Shown in pieces: positions 35,115 through 43,477 of a stretch of DNA of 64,000 bases. The translations under genes and the position numbers were made by a program. Positions within the stretch are counted from its first letter, which is position 1. Every line of letters starts with the position of its first letter. The stretch comes from an uncultured Clostridia bacterium (GTDB taxonomy: Bacteria > Bacillota > Clostridia > Oscillospirales > Ruminococcaceae). The stretch covers positions 1 to 64,000 of the forward strand of contig CANDEV010000002.1 in assembly GCA_947383835.1 (NCBI GenBank). Reading direction: 5' to 3'. Below the pieces are notes generated by a model that made no database searches, was not told where the DNA came from, and saw nothing but the letters and a program-made list of their open reading frames with translations.

Positions 35115-36383
35115 ATGAATTACAAAAAAATAGGTTTGACTTTTGTTGTCATAGGTATTTTGGCAATTTCATCATTTTTGATTTATCCATTTCTAAATGA
35201 GAAAACAGAAAAAGCAATTCCCGTATTAAAAGGTTTTTCCGACAGCAATATATCGGGCAATGAAAATACAGAAAATTCATATTCTGATAATTCTGAAATA
35301 TGGGAAAAGTCAGACGATAAACTGCCTGCGGAAGTATCAATGTCCACAGATACAATGCAGCCTGAAACGGTTTCCGCCATTATTTTTCCAATAGATATAA
35401 ACGCCGCAAGCGCGGAGGAACTTATGCATATAAAAGGCATAGGAAAAGTACTCGCCGAAAACATTGTGTCATATAGGGAAAATTACGGATATTTCTATTC
35501 AGTGGAAGATTTGATGAATGTTGACGGAATAGGCGATAAAAAGCTTGAAGCGATCAAGGACTATGTCTATATAGACCGTGAGATATTTCCTGAAACGACA
35601 GCCGTGCAGGACGATGTCTTTACATCGGAATATACATCTGCCCCCGTCACTACTGTTCCGCAAAGCTATTCGTCGGTACATCCAAAACAAACATCGGTAA
35701 AAACCACAGTTACCGCAGCCGCTGAAACAGAGGATACGGACGACGGAATTATAATTGAGGAAATTACTGACTTTGAGGACTTTACTCAGACTGAAGATTA
35801 CAGCATTACCGTTAATGACAAAACGACCGATTTTTCTTTTTCGGACGTTGAAACAACATCAGATGAGTATTACCCTAATTTTCCCCTTGAACTGAATACA
35901 GCTTCGGCAAAGGATCTGACGTATATAAACGGGATAGGGGAGGCTCTTGCCGAAAGAATAGTCGAGTACGCCCGCAGCCATGGCTTTTACGATGTAAACG
36001 ATCTGCTGAACGTCAGCGGTATAGGGCAAAGCAAGCTTAACAGCATACTTCCCTATGTTTATGCTGATGCAAGCGGGCTTCCGCCAAAGACTGAAACTAC
36101 TGTAACTGATTATTATGACGATCCTTGGGTCGGCAGCGATACTACCGCATATACTTTTCCGAGTGAAACAACGTCCGCAGCGCCGGAAATATACAGTGTA
36201 AATGTAAACACAGCGACAAAAGCGGACTTTATGCAGCTTCCGGGCATAGACGAAACGTTAGCTGACAATATAATTTTCCTAAGAGATCAGATAGGTTATT
36301 TTGCGACTATCGAAGAGCTTTCTCTTGCTGACGGCATGACAAACAGCAAGCTTTCCGCCATTTGGAATTATATCTATGTATAA
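35115..36383 (+). CDS. Membrane-anchored protein with three ComEA-type helix-hairpin-helix domains
   Basis: 422 residues: one N-terminal membrane helix (about 6-25), then three HhH DNA-binding modules separated by Ser/Thr-rich linkers. Their hairpins read INAASAEELMHIKGIGKVLA (near 98), LNTASAKDLTYINGIGEALA (near 258) and VNTATKADFMQLPGIDETLA (near 365). ComEA, the DNA receptor of competence, has one such module, so three is unusual. No comEC or comEB is nearby. The start at 35115 has AAAGGA upstream. It could bind DNA at the cell surface or act as a nucleoid/membrane tether. Confidence 0.8.
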   Translation: MNYKKIGLTFVVIGILAISSFLIYPFLNEKTEKAIPVLKGFSDSNISGNENTENSYSDNSEIWEKSDDKLPAEVSMSTDTMQPETVSAIIFPIDINAASAEELMHIKGIGKVLAENIVSYRENYGYFYSVEDLMNVDGIGDKKLEAIKDYVYIDREIFPETTAVQDDVFTSEYTSAPVTTVPQSYSSVHPKQTSVKTTVTAAAETEDTDDGIIIEEITDFEDFTQTEDYSITVNDKTTDFSFSDVETTSDEYYPNFPLELNTASAKDLTYINGIGEALAERIVEYARSHGFYDVNDLLNVSGIGQSKLNSILPYVYADASGLPPKTETTVTDYYDDPWVGSDTTAYTFPSETTSAAPEIYSVNVNTATKADFMQLPGIDETLADNIIFLRDQIGYFATIEELSLADGMTNSKLSAIWNYIYV

Positions 36384-36425
36384 GTATCCGTCCCGCGATT
36401 TTGCGTACAACGAAAGGAAGAAAAA

Positions 36426-37640
36426 ATGTTTAAAAAATTTTTATCCGTTTTTTTGTGTGTTATAACAGTTTTCACGTTTACTTCTGCGTTTTTTATACGC
36501 TCCGGAGGAATAACCGCCGAAGCTGCTTCAAGCTTTACCCTGCCGTATTATTATTACCAGATGAGCGATGAAGCGCAGGATTTTTATCTGTATCTTAGAA
36601 AGGCTATTAAAGAATGCAGGACAAAGATCAAGCTTAATTACGATTTTGAGATCGAGGAATTTGGTATGATCGTCGAACTGTTGATCTATCACGACCCTAT
36701 GACGTTCAATCTGGAGGATATGGATATTTTAAACGAAACCGAAACCTCGGTAACTTTCGGCTTTGAGTATAAGTACGATAAGGAAACCTACGACAAAATG
36801 GTAAAAGCGTACGATAAAGCCACCAACAAGATTTTAAGTAAGTTTACCGATGAAATGTCAACCTATAACAAAATAAAAACTATTCACGATGAGATAATAA
36901 ATAACGCTGTCTATGACCTTAAAGCGGCGGACAATGATAATATTTACGGTACGCTTGTGGATAATAAGGCTAAGTGCGACGGTTATGCAAGAACCTTTAC
37001 TTATGTCTGCGGCAAGGCGGGGATAAGGACAGTTACCGTTATCGGCAACGATCTTACTTCAAACAGCAAAGAAAACGGGCATATGTGGAATAAGGTTTAT
37101 TATAATAAAAAGTGGTACAACGTAGATGTAACATGGGACGACCCCGTAAGCGACATGAAGGAGAACCTCCAGTATGATTATTTTATGGTAAGCGATAAGG
37201 CGCTGGAAAATACTCATGAGGAGGATAATCTCAGCTTTAAGGTGCCGAAGGCTTCTGATGACACAAGAGGATATTATGTTGTAAACAAAAAGTATGCGGA
37301 GACAAATCAGGACGCTGAAAAGCTTATTAAAAGCGGACTTAAATCTGCCGTTCAAAGCGGAAAAACAAGCTTCAGCGTGCAATTTGCGTCAAAAGATATA
37401 ATGGACCATGTAAACAGCTATCTAAAAAACAGCGATGAAATATTCAATGTTTTTAAGGATGTTATCAACAGCACAGGCAAAAAGCTTGCAGGCGCGTATT
37501 ATTATTCCTTTGATGAAAATCTGCTTACTGTAAGAGTTTATATTTTTTATGAAGATACGAAGCTTGAAGATTATTTTCTCGATCCCGAGAGCGTAGGAAG
37601 CGAAGATTTAGAAACTCTTGAATATTATGGAATATCTTAA
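36426..37640 (+). CDS. Secreted transglutaminase-like protein
   Basis: 404 residues with a signal peptide (residues 1-33). The papain-like transglutaminase core holds Cys in KAKCDGYART near 180, His in ENGHMWNKVYY near 222 and Asp in YNVDVTWDDP near 236, so the triad is complete. Such domains in gut Firmicutes act as exported proteases, amidases or crosslinking enzymes; the substrate is unknown. The last 130 residues are unassigned. It lies 40 bp after the triple-HhH gene and they may be co-transcribed. Confidence 0.82.
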   Translation: MFKKFLSVFLCVITVFTFTSAFFIRSGGITAEAASSFTLPYYYYQMSDEAQDFYLYLRKAIKECRTKIKLNYDFEIEEFGMIVELLIYHDPMTFNLEDMDILNETETSVTFGFEYKYDKETYDKMVKAYDKATNKILSKFTDEMSTYNKIKTIHDEIINNAVYDLKAADNDNIYGTLVDNKAKCDGYARTFTYVCGKAGIRTVTVIGNDLTSNSKENGHMWNKVYYNKKWYNVDVTWDDPVSDMKENLQYDYFMVSDKALENTHEEDNLSFKVPKASDDTRGYYVVNKKYAETNQDAEKLIKSGLKSAVQSGKTSFSVQFASKDIMDHVNSYLKNSDEIFNVFKDVINSTGKKLAGAYYYSFDENLLTVRVYIFYEDTKLEDYFLDPESVGSEDLETLEYYGIS

Positions 37641-37683
37641 ATATTTCTAAAATGTTAAAAAAAGAATAAATTTCCTGTAGGGC

Positions 37684-37712
37684 TTGACACCGGAGCAATA
37701 ATGTGATATAAT
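37684..37712 (+). promoter_or_regulatory. Promoter of tRNA-Pro
   Basis: TTGACA at 37684-37689 and TATAAT at 37707-37712, spacer 17 bp, 14 nt before the tRNA. Confidence 0.87.
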
Positions 37713-37725
37713 TATTATTGTTGTT

Positions 37726-37802
37726 CGGGGTGTGGCGCAGATTGGTAGCGCGCTACCTTGGGGTGGTAGAGGCCGTGGGTTCAAGTCCCGTCACTCCGAC
37801 CA
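37726..37802 (+). tRNA. tRNA-Pro (anticodon GGG)
   Basis: Acceptor CGGGGTG/CACTCCG, D-arm GGCGCAGATTGGTAGCGC, anticodon stem CTACC/GGTAG around loop TTGGGGT (anticodon GGG), T-arm GTGGGTTCAAGTCCCGTC and encoded CCA. Confidence 0.95.
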
Positions 37803-37823
37803 GCGGGGAAGCCCCCGCAGGCA

Positions 37824-37858
37824 GAAAAGTTTCTGTAGAAATACAGAAACTTTTTTCT
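37824..37858 (+). terminator. tRNA-Pro terminator
   Basis: AAAAGTTTCTGTA/TACAGAAACTTTT hairpin with T-run. The same hairpin plus its downstream TTATTTTCCGAAAAATCTTT recurs inverted at 38284-38340. Confidence 0.88.
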
Positions 37859-38300
37859 TTGTTATTTTCCGAAAAATCTTTTTTATACAAATACAAATAG
37901 AAATAGCCTGTAAATCATGTGATAATTTGGTTTGCAGGCTATTTGCTTTTATTCAAAGGAGGTCAAAACAATTATAAGTATGTCTGTAAAAGTGAGTTTA
38001 TGACAATTAACTTGTCTTTTTCTCTATACTGCGGTAGGAGAGGAGAACTGATAATACGGATTGTACGTTTATCCTTGCAGCGTTCAATCGTAGTAGTTGA
38101 CTGCTGAATTTCGGCATAGTCAGTAAATCTATTTATCCGCAAAGCATTTGAATATAACAAATCGATTCAAAGAACTTCTAACAAAATAATTGTGTTAGAA
38201 AAATGAAACATAAAAATAATACGTTGTTTGAAAAGGCTTAGCGTATTTAAGGGAATTGTTCTGTTTCTGTATAGGAAAAAGATTTTTTGGAAAATGACAA
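37859..38300. other. Non-coding junction region between tRNA-Pro and the prophage
   Basis: Contains a hairpin (AAATAGCCTG/CAGGCTATTT, 37901-37944) and a minus-strand open frame at 37972-38160 of 62 codons. That frame starts with TTG, has no RBS and may be a gene remnant. I recognise nothing else. Confidence 0.4.
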
Positions 38301-38336
38301 AGAAAAAGCTTCTGCATTTCTACAAAAGCTTTTTCT
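38301..38336 (-). terminator. Original tRNA-Lys terminator, now separated from the tRNA
   Basis: On the minus strand the stem AGAAAAAGCTTTTGTAG/CTGCATTTC-type hairpin ends in a T-run. It lies just beyond attL, where the tRNA-Lys gene ended before the prophage inserted. Confidence 0.7.
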
Positions 38337-38357
38337 CGCTGCAGGACGTTTCCTGCT

Positions 38358-38404
38358 TGGTGAGTCATTGGGGATTTGAACCCCAGACCCTTTGATTAAA
38401 AGTC
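38358..38404. repeat. Prophage attachment site attL (tRNA-Lys 3' fragment)
   Basis: 47 bp matching 58061-58107 with a single mismatch (T38365 versus C58068). It covers the CCA, acceptor, T-arm and anticodon region of tRNA-Lys on the minus strand. The displaced original 3' end lies here; the tRNA at the other end has been rebuilt by phage sequence. Confidence 0.93.
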
Positions 38405-38509
38405 TTTAAAGACGCGTATTCTTTATAGAAGCTAAATAGTCGCAAATTACGTATTTAGACCGTTTGGCAAAATTTCAGAAATGAGCGTAAATTAGCAAAA
38501 ATGAAGTTT

Positions 38510-38531
38510 TATTCGTCAAAAATTCGTCAGG
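38510..38531. promoter_or_regulatory. Candidate integrase arm-type sites, left
   Basis: TTCGTCA occurs twice in direct orientation (38512-38518 and 38523-38529). The same pair occurs near the other end at 57953-57969. Repeated short motifs just inside both att sites are typical of integrase arm sites. Here they overlap the end of the integrase gene region. Confidence 0.55.
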
Positions 38532-38533
38532 AT

Positions 38534-39625
38534 TTATATAATTCCTGCGGCGGCTCTTGTTGTTTCAATATCGTCATGGACGTACACCTGTGCAGTAACA
38601 TTTACGTCCTTGTGACCTAACAATTTTTGGATAGTGTAAATATCCACTCCATTCCTGCGGAGTTGAGTACCGCGGGTATGCCGCAGTTCATGTGCTGTAA
38701 GTTCAATCATACAATGGCAGTTTTTTACCATAGTTTTCATGTGGCGTTCAAGCTTCCTGCTCCAGGAGCGGGGAGTTTGGACGTTTCCGTCTATGTTCGG
38801 GAGGACGTAAACACTGTCATGAGGAAGCTGCTGCAACGCTTCTGTAAGTTCCTGCGAAATCGGTATAGTTCGGTAACTATCCCATTTGGGCGGCATTGTA
38901 ACTACTCCGCCGCCTTGCTTTTCGGCAATGGAACGTTCGATTTTCAGCGTCTTATTTTTAATGTCAACATCTTTCCACATCAATCCGAGCAGCTCGCCTC
39001 GTCTTATGCCTGTTTCAAGCATAAGGAAAACGTCAAAAAAGTCGGTTTTGAAATATTGCTTCGCCTTTATGATCTGACCGTCGGTATAGACGTGTTTTTC
39101 GTGCTTTTCAACTTGGCTGATATATGCGGCGTGTTTTGCAGGGTTTTTGTAAATTAAATCGTTCTCGATGGCCGCCTCAAAAATTCCGCAAAGGCACAAT
39201 TTCATTTTATGAAGCAAGCTCTCGGAGCATGTTGAGGATTTAGTCGCATAAAAATTTTGTATATCAATTTGTTTTATGTCAATCAGTTGAGCATTACCGA
39301 AGTATGGCAAAAGGTGTTTTTCGACGGTATTAAGGTAAGTATTGCGGTATGTTTGAGGCGTAACGGTCGGCTTTTTGTAGGATTTAAGCCATTTTTGCGC
39401 CCATACGTCAAAGGTTATTTTATCGCCCGAAAATATGTCGCCTGTCCTTGCTGCAACCTCACGCTCCACCTTGTATTGTTCCGCTTTGGCGCGTGCGTCC
39501 TCCTTGCTGTCGTAGCTGTAGAAGCTTTTATATTGTATCTTTCCGTCAATGGTACGTCCGATCGCAGCTTTATATTCATATCTGCCGTCGGATCTGGTTG
39601 GTTTTTCTTTTTTGGGACGTGGCAT
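38534..39625 (-). CDS. int: Tyrosine-type phage integrase
   Basis: Catalyses site-specific recombination between the phage and tRNA-Lys. It has 363 residues. The N-terminal AP2-like arm-binding domain (YKAAIGRTIDGKIQYKSFYS) is followed by a core-binding domain (about 70-165). The catalytic domain has Arg in ETGIRRGELLGL near 207, HELRHTRGTQL near 317, LLGHKDVNVTAQVY near 338, and the nucleophile Tyr in QVYVHDD. The RBS GAGGTG precedes the ATG. It lies next to attL and transcribes towards it, as expected. The catalytic residues are all present, so it may still be active. Confidence 0.95.
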   Translation of the reverse strand: MPRPKKEKPTRSDGRYEYKAAIGRTIDGKIQYKSFYSYDSKEDARAKAEQYKVEREVAARTGDIFSGDKITFDVWAQKWLKSYKKPTVTPQTYRNTYLNTVEKHLLPYFGNAQLIDIKQIDIQNFYATKSSTCSESLLHKMKLCLCGIFEAAIENDLIYKNPAKHAAYISQVEKHEKHVYTDGQIIKAKQYFKTDFFDVFLMLETGIRRGELLGLMWKDVDIKNKTLKIERSIAEKQGGGVVTMPPKWDSYRTIPISQELTEALQQLPHDSVYVLPNIDGNVQTPRSWSRKLERHMKTMVKNCHCMIELTAHELRHTRGTQLRRNGVDIYTIQKLLGHKDVNVTAQVYVHDDIETTRAAAGII

Positions 39626-39710
39626 ATTGACACCTCGCTTTTTTCTTAAATTAGGTGGAGTTTAATTTTAATTCAAAATTAATAATAAATATAAATATTA
39701 TTATAATTCA

Positions 39711-40550
39711 TTAATTTGTATTGGTTAATATTTTAAGTAGTGCATCATTTAACTTTTCTTCCAATTCATCAAATGAATTATATAATACAATATATTGTCC
39801 TTGAATATCAAATGGAATAGATGATTCTACTTTTGATATCAATATTGTGGGTTTGTTTAATGCATGAGCAATTCCTAATTCATAAAACACATTCACATTT
39901 CTACCATCAATTACAGCTATAATAACTCTTGATTCAACAATGCATTTTATGATGTGGGTTAATATATTTGATTGGATAAATTCCTCATCACTTCTCAACG
40001 CTTTTATTTTCAAATCTTGGCATGTAGTTACTATGTGTGCAAAGGTTTCAATGTATTCTGAATTAAATGGCATTAACACAAACGCTGTACTATTTTTTAT
40101 TGATACATTATTAACGTCAATTCCAAAACTTTTTAAAAAATTAGATGTTGATATTAACCCATTTATATCCATTTGTCTATTTTGTGATGCTAATAATAAG
40201 TGATATGCGGATTTCCATTTATCTTCTGATGCGACTAATCTCTCACTTAATCTTAAAATTTCACTTTCTAAATATTCTTGCTTGTCGGAAGTTGTCATAC
40301 GTATGGGTAAGCTAATGTTCATATCTTTTAATATTTTTTTCTGATTAAAATGTAATTTAATAGCACTAATAATAGTGGTAATTGTTGTAATTATAATAAT
40401 AGTAACAATAATGTAAATAAAAAATAGACTATATTTTTCAAAAAAAGCGTTCAAATATTCATTTGTATCTAATGACGCCGCAAAAATGGAAATGAATACA
40501 GCTAACACAATGGATATTGATATTTCACTAATAAAATTTTTATTACGCAT
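39711..40550 (-). CDS. Membrane-anchored TIR-like / nucleoside deoxyribosyltransferase-like protein
   Basis: 279 residues, AT-rich. Two membrane helices (about 8-26 and 40-62) are followed by a helical linker and a cytoplasmic domain (about 150-275). The motifs are STAFVLMPFNSEYIE near 164, VESRVIIAVIDGRNVNVFYE near 218 and LGIAHALNKPTILIS just after. The DGRNxNVFYELGIAHAL block is characteristic of TIR/NDT-fold domains, where the Glu is the catalytic nucleophile on a nucleotide or nucleoside. It begins 12 bp after the gene for a small membrane protein, forming an operon (40562-41044 upstream on the same strand). TIR-type NAD-degrading effectors are common in anti-phage systems; that role here is inference. 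Confidence 0.75.
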   Translation of the reverse strand: MRNKNFISEISISIVLAVFISIFAASLDTNEYLNAFFEKYSLFFIYIIVTIIIITTITTIISAIKLHFNQKKILKDMNISLPIRMTTSDKQEYLESEILRLSERLVASEDKWKSAYHLLLASQNRQMDINGLISTSNFLKSFGIDVNNVSIKNSTAFVLMPFNSEYIETFAHIVTTCQDLKIKALRSDEEFIQSNILTHIIKCIVESRVIIAVIDGRNVNVFYELGIAHALNKPTILISKVESSIPFDIQGQYIVLYNSFDELEEKLNDALLKILTNTN

Positions 40551-40561
40551 AAATTTTCCTC

Positions 40562-41044
40562 CTATTTATATAAAAATAAAGAATAAATAACGGCACCTAT
40601 GGAGATAGCATAAAGGGAAATTGTTAATATAATTTGATTAAATCTTTTGTTTTCATCTCCTAATTTTATCGAGTATTTTGTAGATACTGTAATTATAGGC
40701 AATAATACTAACATTATAGTATCTCGTATGAAGTAATTGAAAAGGCATTTATTACATAACTCAATTTGCTCTATAATTTGTCTTATAGTTTCTTCAGAAA
40801 TATCTAATTTAAGTTGTAATTTAAGATTTGTTAATTCATTAAGAACATCTATTGCTCTTGGTATAGTATAGCTAATCGCAATAAATAATATGTCAACTGG
40901 AAATTGAAGAAATTCTTCTATAATTTTTGTTTTAATTCCCTTCAAATTTTTTTCTGAAAAAACTTTTGTGCAAAAAAGTGGAAAAAAATTTTTAAGTAAA
41001 AATAAAAGAATTGGAAATAAAATCAGCAACAAATTGTTTAACAT
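40562..41044 (-). CDS. Small multi-helix membrane protein, partner of the TIR-like gene
   Basis: 160 residues with about four hydrophobic segments (near 3-25, 47-62, 105-122 and 138-157) and a charged helical loop (LQLKLDISEETIRQIIEQIE). RBS AAGGAAG precedes the ATG. It is first in a two-gene minus-strand operon, 11 bp before the TIR-like gene, and is equally AT-rich. I do not recognise the family. Two membrane proteins in tight linkage, one carrying an enzymatic nucleotide fold, suggest a sensor or pore plus effector. Confidence 0.68.
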   Translation of the reverse strand: MLNNLLLILFPILLFLLKNFFPLFCTKVFSEKNLKGIKTKIIEEFLQFPVDILFIAISYTIPRAIDVLNELTNLKLQLKLDISEETIRQIIEQIELCNKCLFNYFIRDTIMLVLLPIITVSTKYSIKLGDENKRFNQIILTISLYAISIGAVIYSLFLYK

Positions 41045-41096
41045 TTTATCACTTCCTTGTTGATAATAAAAATATGTATTGTTTTAAAACTATTAT

Positions 41097-41861
41097 CTAT
41101 CTTTTCATTATTTTTGCAATCTCAAGCAATTTTTCCCGTTCCTTGCTATCCATATCGGAGATAAGCTCATCAAGCTCTTGGGCTTCCGAGGCGGACTTAT
41201 TTTCTGTTGCCCGATTTGCAAAAAACGTTGTTATCGTGCCTGTTAGCATGGATATAAAACCTATGCCGAAAATCATAAGTACAATTGCCATGACACGTCC
41301 TACACCGGTTGCAGGGGATATATCGCCATAGCCTACGGTCGTTACGGTCACAATAGACCACCATAATGCGTCAAAAAAACTCTTGCCCTCCGCGTACATC
41401 ATTATAAACGACGAGGTTAAAACAAGTACGCCCGAAGTGTACAGCACGTAAATAAATCCGTTGGTATGGAGAAAATTTTTTGCCCGTGTTCCGAAACGTC
41501 CGAATACTGCCGTAAGTCGGGCAAGCTTTGTGAATTTTGAAAGCTTTGCAAGCTTGACTAATTTTGCAGCACGAAAGACTCTTGCAAATCTGAAAAAGCT
41601 GAAAATCGAATTGAACGGTATTATTGCGAGCAGGTCAAAAATATTCTGCTTGAAAAACTGCCATTTGCTTTTTGCTAAGGCAAATCTGACTATGTAATCA
41701 ATTGCAAATATTATCAGTATGACCGTGTCCGCCCAAAAAAGCGCACCGCTTGCGAGGCTGATTTTGCCGCACAGGTCAAGAATGACAAGTACGATCGACA
41801 GCAAGGCAAGCAGTACTATAAATATTTGATATGCAGCGTTAAGTTTTTCGTGATTTTTCAT
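41097..41861 (-). CDS. Voltage-gated potassium channel
   Basis: 254 residues with six membrane helices. The S4-like voltage sensor FARVFRAAKLVKLAKLSKFT has Arg/Lys every third or fourth residue (near 93-112), and the selectivity filter is TVTTVGYGD near 171-179. The short cytoplasmic C-terminus is helical and acidic, with no RCK domain. It allows K+ flux across the membrane. It sits inside the prophage between the TIR-like operon and the repressor, so it is probably a cargo (moron) gene. GC content is higher than that of the TIR-like operon, hinting at a separate origin. Confidence 0.9.
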   Translation of the reverse strand: MKNHEKLNAAYQIFIVLLALLSIVLVILDLCGKISLASGALFWADTVILIIFAIDYIVRFALAKSKWQFFKQNIFDLLAIIPFNSIFSFFRFARVFRAAKLVKLAKLSKFTKLARLTAVFGRFGTRAKNFLHTNGFIYVLYTSGVLVLTSSFIMMYAEGKSFFDALWWSIVTVTTVGYGDISPATGVGRVMAIVLMIFGIGFISMLTGTITTFFANRATENKSASEAQELDELISDMDSKEREKLLEIAKIMKR

Positions 41862-41896
41862 TATATCTCAGCTTTTCAATATTTATTTTGATAATA

Positions 41897-42589
41897 TTAA
41901 TTTACACATTTATTGCATGGGGTAAGACCTTTTCGCTGTGCTTCTTCTAAAGTTGAAGGGAAATATGTACCGCCGTTGCAAGTATTGTTATAGTGGTATT
42001 TTTTGCCCGTTTTAGTTATATAAACAGTTTTTCCGTTTGTTTTTGGAGTAGTTTGCTGTGTTGTTTTTGCAGTCGTTGTAGTAGTTGTTTCTTTTGGTTG
42101 AGTGGTTGAAGTTGTTTGAGCCGCAGATGTTGATTTAGAAGATGAATTGTCGTTTTCTTTCGGTGTCTGACTGCTTTTAACAACCGTGTTTTCCTCGATA
42201 AGCAGTCCATCTTCATTAAATGTATAGGATTTTTTGTTAATAGTTAAAGTACAATTGACTGCTGCTTTTCCGTTTTTACGGAGATAATATTTATCACCCG
42301 ATTTCATTGTCAGCCATGAGCTTGTTTTCATTACGCCATTTTTATCAAAATAATATTTCGCTCCTGATGAAGTTTTTAACCACCCGGTTTTCCGTGTGCC
42401 GTCTTTTTGAATGTAGTATTTTTGTCCGTCAATTTTAAGCCAACCTGTTTTTGCAGTTGTACCGTTATCGTATTCATATACATATCCTGCATCTGTTTTA
42501 ACCCATTCATCTGCGCTTGCAGTTAGTGGCATAGATATTGCAGTTGTTAAAAATACCGCCATTACCGCTGAAATAATTTGTTTTTTCAT
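41897..42589 (-). CDS. Secreted cell-wall-binding repeat protein
   Basis: 230 residues. A signal peptide ends at the Ala-Ser-Ala near residue 25. Four or so glucan/choline-binding-like repeats follow (GWLKIDGQKYYIQKDGTRKT, GWLKTSSGAKYYFDKNGVMK), then a Thr/Ser/Gln-rich linker. The C-terminal motif KYHYNNTCNGGTYF...ATPCNKC-like (Cys near 213, CNKC at the end) may bind metal. GGAGGAATGTAAA sets the start at 42589. It probably attaches to the host surface; in a prophage it may be a lysogenic conversion gene that alters the cell wall surface. Confidence 0.78.
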   Translation of the reverse strand: MKKQIISAVMAVFLTTAISMPLTASADEWVKTDAGYVYEYDNGTTAKTGWLKIDGQKYYIQKDGTRKTGWLKTSSGAKYYFDKNGVMKTSSWLTMKSGDKYYLRKNGKAAVNCTLTINKKSYTFNEDGLLIEENTVVKSSQTPKENDNSSSKSTSAAQTTSTTQPKETTTTTTAKTTQQTTPKTNGKTVYITKTGKKYHYNNTCNGGTYFPSTLEEAQRKGLTPCNKCVN

Positions 42590-42653
42590 TTTACATTCCT
42601 CCAAAGTAATTTTTATTTTAACCGCCTGCCATTGCAGACGGTCATTTTTATTT

Positions 42654-43019
42654 TCAAACGATTTTCTTTGCTTGTGCTTCCGAAATAGTGTAATCGACAT
42701 CAAGCATTTTGCATATGGCTATTTGTACACTTTCGGGCTGTTCACGATAAGCTGTTATAATGTCTCTTTCATGTTGTGTTAGTTTATCTTCAAAATTATT
42801 TATATTGCTATTAAATTTAAAATTTGGTTGATATATGTCCTCAACACTTACATTAAGAACCTTACATATCTTTAATAAAATTTCGATATCAACTTTGGTA
42901 TTGTCTCTTTTTATTATGCTGTAAATCGTCATTGGTGAAATATCAGTTTGTTTAGATATCTGATTTACGTTAGTGCCCCTATCATCAATTATTTCTTTCA
43001 GTCTTGCACCTATTCCCAT
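42654..43019 (-). CDS. Phage repressor, XRE/CI family
   Basis: 121 residues. An N-terminal helix-turn-helix (LKEIIDDRGTNVNQISKQTD, SPMTIYSIIKRDNTKVDIE; residues about 5-62) is followed by a helical dimerisation tail. It has no LexA-like autoprotease domain, so induction would be by another route. It is divergent from the Cro-like gene with four operator copies between them. Its promoter reads TTGACA (minus strand, 43068-43073) and TATAAT (43045-43050), 17-bp spacer, with one operator just upstream of the -35. Confidence 0.88.
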   Translation of the reverse strand: MGIGARLKEIIDDRGTNVNQISKQTDISPMTIYSIIKRDNTKVDIEILLKICKVLNVSVEDIYQPNFKFNSNINNFEDKLTQHERDIITAYREQPESVQIAICKMLDVDYTISEAQAKKIV

Positions 43020-43044
43020 AATAAAGCCTCCCTTAATTACAATT

Positions 43045-43228
43045 ATTATAAATCATATAAATTGCATTGTCAAGACAAATTTACGCATTTGCATAAAAAT
43101 ATAGCAAGCAAACAAAAAACATATCAATTTTTTGTGCACATATACAAATATAAGCAAATGCGTAAATTTTATCTTGACAAACTAAGCGTTTGCTTATATA
43201 ATAAAAGCATAAATTAAGCATTTGCTTA
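43045..43228. promoter_or_regulatory. Lysogeny switch: divergent promoters and four 14-bp operators
   Basis: Operators: TACGCATTTGCATA (43082-43095), TAAGCAAATGCGTA (43151-43164), TAAGCGTTTGCTTA (43183-43196) and TAAGCATTTGCTTA (43215-43228, a perfect palindrome). Rightward promoter: TTGACA 43174-43179 and TATAAT 43197-43202, with the third operator exactly filling the spacer, so repressor binding would block it. Leftward promoter: -35 at 43068-43073, -10 at 43045-43050. Both spacers are 17 bp. Confidence 0.9.
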
Positions 43229-43249
43229 TAAAAAGGGAGGTAAAGCTTT

Positions 43250-43465
43250 ATGGAATACTCTGTACTTATAGGAGAAATCGCTAAAGCGCATATAAACTAC
43301 ACGGAAATCGCGAAAGCATTAGGTATAACGCGCGATACACTTCGGTATAAGCTTGGCGGCAAGCGTCCGTTTTCAATTGATGAGGCGTATAAAATTAGAG
43401 ATTTGTTCTTTCCGTTCAAAACAATAGAGGAGCTTTTTTCTCGCGAACGGACAAAAACATCATGA
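43250..43465 (+). CDS. Cro-like HTH protein
   Basis: 71 residues with a helix-turn-helix (YTEIAKALGITRDTLRYKLG, residues 18-37) and a C-terminal FKTIEELFSRERTK. It is the first gene of the rightward early operon and probably the lytic regulator opposing the repressor. GGGAGG lies nine bases before the ATG. Its 3' end is partly duplicated at 43610-43662. Confidence 0.82.
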   Translation: MEYSVLIGEIAKAHINYTEIAKALGITRDTLRYKLGGKRPFSIDEAYKIRDLFFPFKTIEELFSRERTKTS

Positions 43466-43477
43466 GGAGGTGATTTT

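Noticed and set aside
37972..38160. Possible 62-codon minus-strand gene
   Set aside because: It lacks a ribosome-binding site and any recognisable family; at most a remnant.
38301..38336. Terminal inverted repeat of an insertion sequence
   Set aside because: The match is to the tRNA-Pro terminator, and no transposase is present between them.
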